Notes under the pieces: model-generated
What the model saw: only the letters and a program-made list of their open reading frames with translations
Database searches by the model: none
What the model was told of the DNA's origin: nothing
Shown here: piece after piece, positions 60,365 through 64,000 of the stretch
How positions within the stretch are numbered: the stretch's first letter is position 1
Layout: the number at the start of each line of letters is the position of its first letter
Translations under genes and position numbers: made by a program
Assembly (NCBI RefSeq): GCF_002946835.1
Contig: NZ_CP026652.1
Location: forward strand, 1,426,001-1,490,000
Length of the DNA: 64,000 bases
Direction of reading: 5' to 3'
DNA from: Streptomyces dengpaensis
GTDB lineage: Bacteria > Actinomycetota > Actinomycetes > Streptomycetales > Streptomycetaceae

Positions 60365-60404
60365 TTAAGGGGACATCAAAGGGAGTTTAAGGCGACCTCA
60401 AGGA
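60365..60404. repeat. 22-bp direct repeat spanning the xre stop codon
   Basis: TTAAGGGGACATCAAAGGG (60365-60383) and TTAAGGCGACCTCAAGGA (60387-60404), period 22. The stop codon of the minus-strand regulator (60398-60400) lies in the second copy. Confidence 0.65.
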
Positions 60405-60673
60405 CCGAGGCCGTCCCGGCACGCCACCTCCGCCAGCGCGCACCGCACCACCAGGCTGTCCATCGACAGCCCCAGCGTGCGCGCCAGCGCCGCCACCGTG
60501 AAGAAGGCAGGCGTGGGTGCCCGCCCGGTTTCGATCTTGCGCAGCGTCTCGGCGGAGATTCCGGCGGCCGCGGCGACCTCCGCCATGCTGCGGCCGGCGC
60601 GGGCCTCGCGCAGCAACTGTCCGAGCCGCTCGCCGCGTTCGCGCTCTTCGGGGGTCAAGGGGGTGCGCACCAT
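60398..60673 (-). CDS. XRE family helix-turn-helix regulator
   Basis: 91 residues from ATG 60673. Cro/C1-type domain 'EERERGERLGQLLREARAGR' then 'SMAEVAAAAGISAETLRKIE' and 'TGRAPTPAFFTVAALARTLG'. Small repressors of this kind usually bind near their own promoter. It is divergent from the methionine aminopeptidase gene, with only 32 bp between start codons, so it very likely controls both. Confidence 0.87.
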   Translation of the reverse strand: MVRTPLTPEERERGERLGQLLREARAGRSMAEVAAAAGISAETLRKIETGRAPTPAFFTVAALARTLGLSMDSLVVRCALAEVACRDGLGP

Positions 60674-60679
60674 GCACCC

Positions 60680-60698
60680 ATTCTAATACCGGTATAGT
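60680..60698. promoter_or_regulatory. Overlapping divergent leaderless promoters with palindrome ATACCGGTAT
   Basis: ATACCGGTAT (60686-60695) is a perfect palindrome midway between the two start codons. TATAGT (60693-60698) lies seven bases before the map ATG and TAGAAT (60685-60680, minus) lies six bases before the xre ATG, so both mRNAs would be leaderless and the palindrome would block both. Confidence 0.65.
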
Positions 60699-60705
60699 AA
60701 TTGGC

Positions 60706-61473
60706 ATGGTGGAACTGAAGACAGACACATCGATCGACGAGATGTACGCGGCGGGCCAGGTCGTGGGCCAGGCGCTCACGGCGGTACGGGAGGCGGCCGA
60801 TGTCGGCGTCTCGCTGTTGGAACTGGACGCGGTGGCCCACCAGGTCCTGCGGGACGCGGGCGCGAGCTCCCCCTTCCTCGGCTACCGCCCCTCCTTCGCG
60901 CCCACCCCGTTCCCCGCGGTCATCTGCTCCTCCGTGAACGACGCCATCGTGCACGGCATCCCGGACGGCTACCGGCTGCGCGACGGCGACCTGGTCTCCA
61001 TCGACTGCGGCGCCGAACTGGGCGGCTGGGTGGGCGACTCGGCGATCAGCTTCGTCGTCGGGACGCCGCGCGCCGCCGACGTACGGCTCGTCGAGACCGC
61101 CGAGCGCGCCCTCGCGGCGGGCATCGAGGCGGCCGTCGTCGGCAACCGCATCGGCGACATCGCACACGCCATCGGCACGGTGTGCCGCGCGGCGGGGTAC
61201 GGCATCCCGGACGGCTTCGGCGGCCACGGCGTCGGCCGCCGTATGCACGAGGACCCGCCCGTCCCGAACGAGGGCCGCCCGCGCCGCGGCCTCCCCCTCC
61301 GCCACGGCATGGTCCTCGCCATCGAGCCCATGCTCATCGGCGGCGGCACCGACGGCTACCACGCGGCCCCCGACGGCTGGACCCTCCGTACGAACGACGC
61401 CTCCCGCGCGGCCCACACGGAACACACGGTGGCGATCACGGACGCGGGTCCCCGCGTCCTGACGGCGCGTTAG
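60706..61473 (+). CDS. map: Type I methionine aminopeptidase
   Basis: 255 residues from ATG 60706. Metal ligands: Asp in 'VSIDCGAELGGWVGDSAISF', His in 'GFGGHGVGRRMHEDP', Glu in 'MVLAIEPML' and 'AAHTEHTVAIT'. Pita-bread fold, normal length. It removes initiator Met. Streptomyces have more than one map; this one is unusual in having a dedicated divergent XRE regulator and looks like an inducible accessory copy, possibly a rescue enzyme when the main Map is inhibited. Confidence 0.93.
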   Translation: MVELKTDTSIDEMYAAGQVVGQALTAVREAADVGVSLLELDAVAHQVLRDAGASSPFLGYRPSFAPTPFPAVICSSVNDAIVHGIPDGYRLRDGDLVSIDCGAELGGWVGDSAISFVVGTPRAADVRLVETAERALAAGIEAAVVGNRIGDIAHAIGTVCRAAGYGIPDGFGGHGVGRRMHEDPPVPNEGRPRRGLPLRHGMVLAIEPMLIGGGTDGYHAAPDGWTLRTNDASRAAHTEHTVAITDAGPRVLTAR

Positions 61474-61520
61474 GCGTATGGCCCTGTGGGGCGAGCGGCT
61501 CCGCCACCCGCCCCACGGCA

Positions 61521-63326
61521 TCACCTCTGGGACGCCGGCCGCACCACCATCGCCGACCCGCCCCCGCGCCGTACCTTCTCCGCCGCGGCGAGCCACTTGC
61601 CGTCCGGGAGGCGTTGTACGCCCGTCGTGGCACCGATCTCGGGGTTCTGGCGGAAGGCGTGGCCGATGGATTCCAGCCGGGCCTTCAACGGGCCGTTCCA
61701 CAGACCGGGTTCGAGCTCGGTGGTGGTCTGGTTGCGCTGGCTGGCGCGGGGCGCGGCGATCGCGTCCACCAGGGGCAGGCGCCGGTCCAGGAATCCGGTC
61801 AGCGTCTGCAGCACCGTCGTGATGATGGTCGCGCCGCCCGGCGAACCGAGCGCCACCACGGGCTGGTTGTGGCGGTCGAGGACGATCGTCGGCGCGATGG
61901 ACGAGCGCGGGCGCTTGCCGGGGCCGGGGAGGTTCGGGTCGTGCACGTCCGGGCTCGCGGGAGCGAAGGAGAAGTCCGTCAGCTCGTTGTTGAGGATGAA
62001 GCCGCGGCCCGGGACGGTGATGCCGCTGCCGCCGGTCTGCTCGATGGTCAGCGTGTAGGCGACGACGTTGCCCCACTTGTCGGCCGCCGTCAGGTGCGTG
62101 GTGTTCTCGCCCTCGTACGTCGTCGGGGCGGCCGTTCCGGCGGTGGAGCAGGCCGCCGGGTCGCTCGGGTCACCCGGCGCGAGCGGGCTCGTCAGCACCG
62201 CGTCGTCCTTGATCAGGCACTCCCGCGAGTCCGCGTACTGCTGCGACAGGAGCTGCTTCGCCGGTACGTCCTCGAAGGCCGGGTCGCCGACCCAGCGGCC
62301 CCGGTCCGCGAACGCTATCCGGCTCGCCTCGATGAAGCGGTGCAGGTACCGCGCCTCGCTCGCCTTCGAAAGGTCGGTCCTCTCCAGGATGTTGAGCGCC
62401 TCGCCGACGGTGGTGCCGCCCGAGGAGGAGGGCGCGATCGAGTAGACCTTCAGACCGCGGTACGTGGTCGTCGCCGGCGCCTGCCGCTTCGCCTCGTACT
62501 CCGTCAGGTCCGCCATGGATAGCTCGCCGGGGCGGGCGTTGTAGCCCGAACCCGGTTCCACCGGCGGCTTGTTCACGGTGTCTACGATCTCCTGACCGAG
62601 GGCGCCGTCGTAGATCGCGTCGACGCCCTTCTCGCCCAACTCCTTGTACGTACGCGCCAGATCGGGGTTCTTGAACGTCGAGCCGACCACCGGGAGCGCG
62701 CCGCCCGGAAGGAACAGCTCGGCGGTGTCCGGGAAGTTCTTGAAGCGGGCCTGGTTGGACTCGGTCTGCGAGCGGAAGGTCGCGTCGACCGTGAAACCGT
62801 CGCGGGCGATGCGCTCGGCGGGCTTCAGCACGCTGCCCAGCCGCCTGCTGCCCCACGCGTCGAGAGCCGTCTGCCAGGTGGCGGGGGTCCCGGGTGTGCC
62901 CACGCCCAGCCCGCTGGTCACGGCGTCGGCGAAGGCGATCGGCTTCCCGTTCTCCAGGAACAGCCCGGAGTCCGCGGTCAACGGCGCCGTCTCGCGGCCG
63001 TCGATCGTGTGCACCGTACGGGACTTGGCGTCGTAGTAGACGAAGTAGCCGCCTCCGCCGATGCCGGACGAGTAGGGCTCGGTGACGCCGAGGGCCGCGG
63101 CGGTGGCGACGGCCGCGTCCACGGCGTTGCCGCCCTTCTTCAGGATCTCGATCCCGGCGGCGGAGGCGTCCGGGTCGACGCTCGCCACGGCGCCGCCGTA
63201 GCCGACGGCGACGGGTACCTTCTCAGCGGAGGCATCGCTCGCTGGAGGCGGCGCCGCCGCGCCTACCGATATGACCGCTGCCGAAACCACCAAGACCGCC
63301 AGATTCCGCGCAAGAGGGCGACGCAT
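61521..63326 (-). CDS. ggt: Secreted gamma-glutamyltransferase
   Basis: 601 residues. Signal peptide (about 1-35, 'AVLVVSAAVISVGAAAPPPA'). Large-subunit motif 'GGNAVDAAVATAAALGV', oxyanion Gly-Gly in 'SSGIGGGGYFVYY', nucleophile Thr in 'GENTTHLTAADKWGNVVAYT', then 'NNELTDFS' and 'GSPGGATIITTVLQTL'. The precursor self-cleaves at the Thr. It degrades extracellular gamma-glutamyl compounds. Classic Ggt, unlike the cytoplasmic form at 36496-38316. Confidence 0.93.
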   Translation of the reverse strand: MRRPLARNLAVLVVSAAVISVGAAAPPPASDASAEKVPVAVGYGGAVASVDPDASAAGIEILKKGGNAVDAAVATAAALGVTEPYSSGIGGGGYFVYYDAKSRTVHTIDGRETAPLTADSGLFLENGKPIAFADAVTSGLGVGTPGTPATWQTALDAWGSRRLGSVLKPAERIARDGFTVDATFRSQTESNQARFKNFPDTAELFLPGGALPVVGSTFKNPDLARTYKELGEKGVDAIYDGALGQEIVDTVNKPPVEPGSGYNARPGELSMADLTEYEAKRQAPATTTYRGLKVYSIAPSSSGGTTVGEALNILERTDLSKASEARYLHRFIEASRIAFADRGRWVGDPAFEDVPAKQLLSQQYADSRECLIKDDAVLTSPLAPGDPSDPAACSTAGTAAPTTYEGENTTHLTAADKWGNVVAYTLTIEQTGGSGITVPGRGFILNNELTDFSFAPASPDVHDPNLPGPGKRPRSSIAPTIVLDRHNQPVVALGSPGGATIITTVLQTLTGFLDRRLPLVDAIAAPRASQRNQTTTELEPGLWNGPLKARLESIGHAFRQNPEIGATTGVQRLPDGKWLAAAEKVRRGGGSAMVVRPASQR

Positions 63327-63416
63327 CCGTACCTCCAGTCAACAGCCGTCCGCGCAGCGTAACGGCAGCGCCATGCCCGCGTCAGGACCCCCTCGAACAC
63401 CGTTCCGCCTTCCCGC

Positions 63417-63422
63417 TAGCAT
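63417..63422 (+). promoter_or_regulatory. Possible -10 element of a leaderless transcript
   Basis: TAGCAT, eight bases before the ATG at 63431. No ribosome-binding site is visible, so the downstream gene may be leaderless. Confidence 0.4.
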
Positions 63423-63430
63423 GCGCGCAC

Positions 63431-64000
63431 ATGAATGACGACGTGCGCAACATCGTCCTCGGCGTGGTCGTGGCCGGCCTCAGCGCCGCGCTCGGCTGGC
63501 TCGCCCGTACCTATCTGTGGAGGCGCAAACTCCGCCGCCAGCAGGCCTTCTTCGGGCTGCCGGACAACTCCGAGTCGCTGCTCGTGGTGAACCGCGAGGC
63601 GGGCGGGCCGGAGCTCACGGTGATGCGCCACGACGTGTTCGCGCTCCTGGAGCTCGCCGCGCTGATCAAGGACTGCGGCGCGCACGCCCAGGTGGTCGCG
63701 CACGACGCGGCGCAGCAGGGATTCGGGGAGCGCACCGAGTTCTGCGTGGGCGGGCCGTCGTCGAACCGCCGGATGGCCGCGCATCTGCACTCCCTTCTGC
63801 CGGGCATCCGCGTCAACACCGACGCCGAGCCGGGCCCGGACCGCGGCGCCTTCCAGATCGGCAGCGAGCGCTACCGCCTGGAGCCGGGCAAGGGCGAGTA
63901 CGTGATCCTCGCCCGGCTCACCGCGGACCAGGGCCGCGCCGCGCGACCGGTCTTCCTCTTCTGCGGCCAGCGCGCGATAACCAACCAGGCGGCGACCCGC
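63431..64000 (+). CDS. Membrane-anchored hypothetical protein (3' end outside window)
   Basis: 190 residues are visible and the frame is open at the edge. One N-terminal membrane segment ('IVLGVVVAGLSAALGWLART') is followed by a basic stretch and a soluble domain ('VMRHDVFALLELAALIKDCG', 'FCVGGPSSNRRMAAHLHSLL'). The soluble part is conserved among Streptomyces proteins that I recall only as hypothetical. No function is assigned. Confidence 0.7.
   Translation, partial: MNDDVRNIVLGVVVAGLSAALGWLARTYLWRRKLRRQQAFFGLPDNSESLLVVNREAGGPELTVMRHDVFALLELAALIKDCGAHAQVVAHDAAQQGFGERTEFCVGGPSSNRRMAAHLHSLLPGIRVNTDAEPGPDRGAFQIGSERYRLEPGKGEYVILARLTADQGRAARPVFLFCGQRAITNQAATR

Overview
The window is about 71-73 percent G+C with Streptomyces-type codon use, overlapping operons, many GTG starts and actinomycete families (tandemly duplicated 3-hydroxyacyl-CoA dehydrogenase, crotonyl-CoA carboxylase/reductase, F420-type luciferase-like oxidoreductase, PucR regulators). 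It looks like a chromosomal segment of a Streptomyces or close relative. There are no rRNA or tRNA genes, no CRISPR array, and no intact transposon, phage or antibiotic cluster. Most genes are housekeeping or catabolic, but the segment carries many scars: tandem repeats at gene 3' ends, truncated gene relics, and one transposon-like insertion inside a gene.

Layout. 1-1.9 kb: end of a secreted peptidase-like hydrolase, a GNAT acetyltransferase and a HEAT-repeat protein. 2.3-11.8 kb: ethylmalonyl-CoA pathway block (two-copy 3-hydroxyacyl-CoA dehydrogenase, TetR regulator, ccr, ethylmalonyl-CoA mutase, malyl-CoA lyase, MaoC hydratase, acyl-CoA dehydrogenase), which turns acetoacetyl/crotonyl-CoA into methylmalonyl-, mesaconyl- and methylmalyl-CoA units. 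12-13.5 kb: psd-pssA, phosphatidylethanolamine synthesis. 13.5-20 kb: a branched-chain amino-acid-type ABC importer divergent from a PucR-like regulator with a TTA (bldA) codon. 20-24.2 kb: glycerate kinase, ADP-ribosylglycohydrolase, Nudix, sirtuin. 24.2-26.4 kb: alkylation repair (Ogt, AdaA-AlkA fusion). 26.6-29.1 kb: metal P-type ATPase with an NmtR-type nickel/cobalt sensor. 29-36 kb: membrane proteins, BlaI-like regulator, GPP34 protein, macro-domain protein, FAD oxidoreductase, inositol-phosphatase family. 36-42.6 kb: gamma-glutamyltransferase next to an integrase relic, then a gluABCD-like importer. 42.7-48.9 kb: SGNH hydrolase, lipoate-ligase-like protein and small secreted proteins among several 5'-truncated relics. 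48.9-58.3 kb: a reductive-pyrimidine/hydantoin catabolic cluster (NCS1 permease, LLM oxidoreductase, hydantoinase, two nitrilase-family amidohydrolases, aminotransferase, PucR). 58.5-64 kb: a repeat-rich hypothetical protein, an XRE regulator divergent from a methionine aminopeptidase, a secreted gamma-glutamyltransferase and a partial membrane protein.

The strongest unusual signals are: (1) an in-frame insertion of about 200 bp in the ethylmalonyl-CoA mutase gene whose distal end resembles the omega-RNA/right end of an IS200/IS605 tnpB element; (2) short tandem repeats that overlap or abut stop codons of at least seven genes; (3) two gene pairs reduced to divergent, 5'-truncated relics at a single junction each; (4) a nested palindrome of about 177 bp and a repeat array between pucR and the hydantoinase operon. 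Family assignments come from motifs and memory of families; no database search was run.
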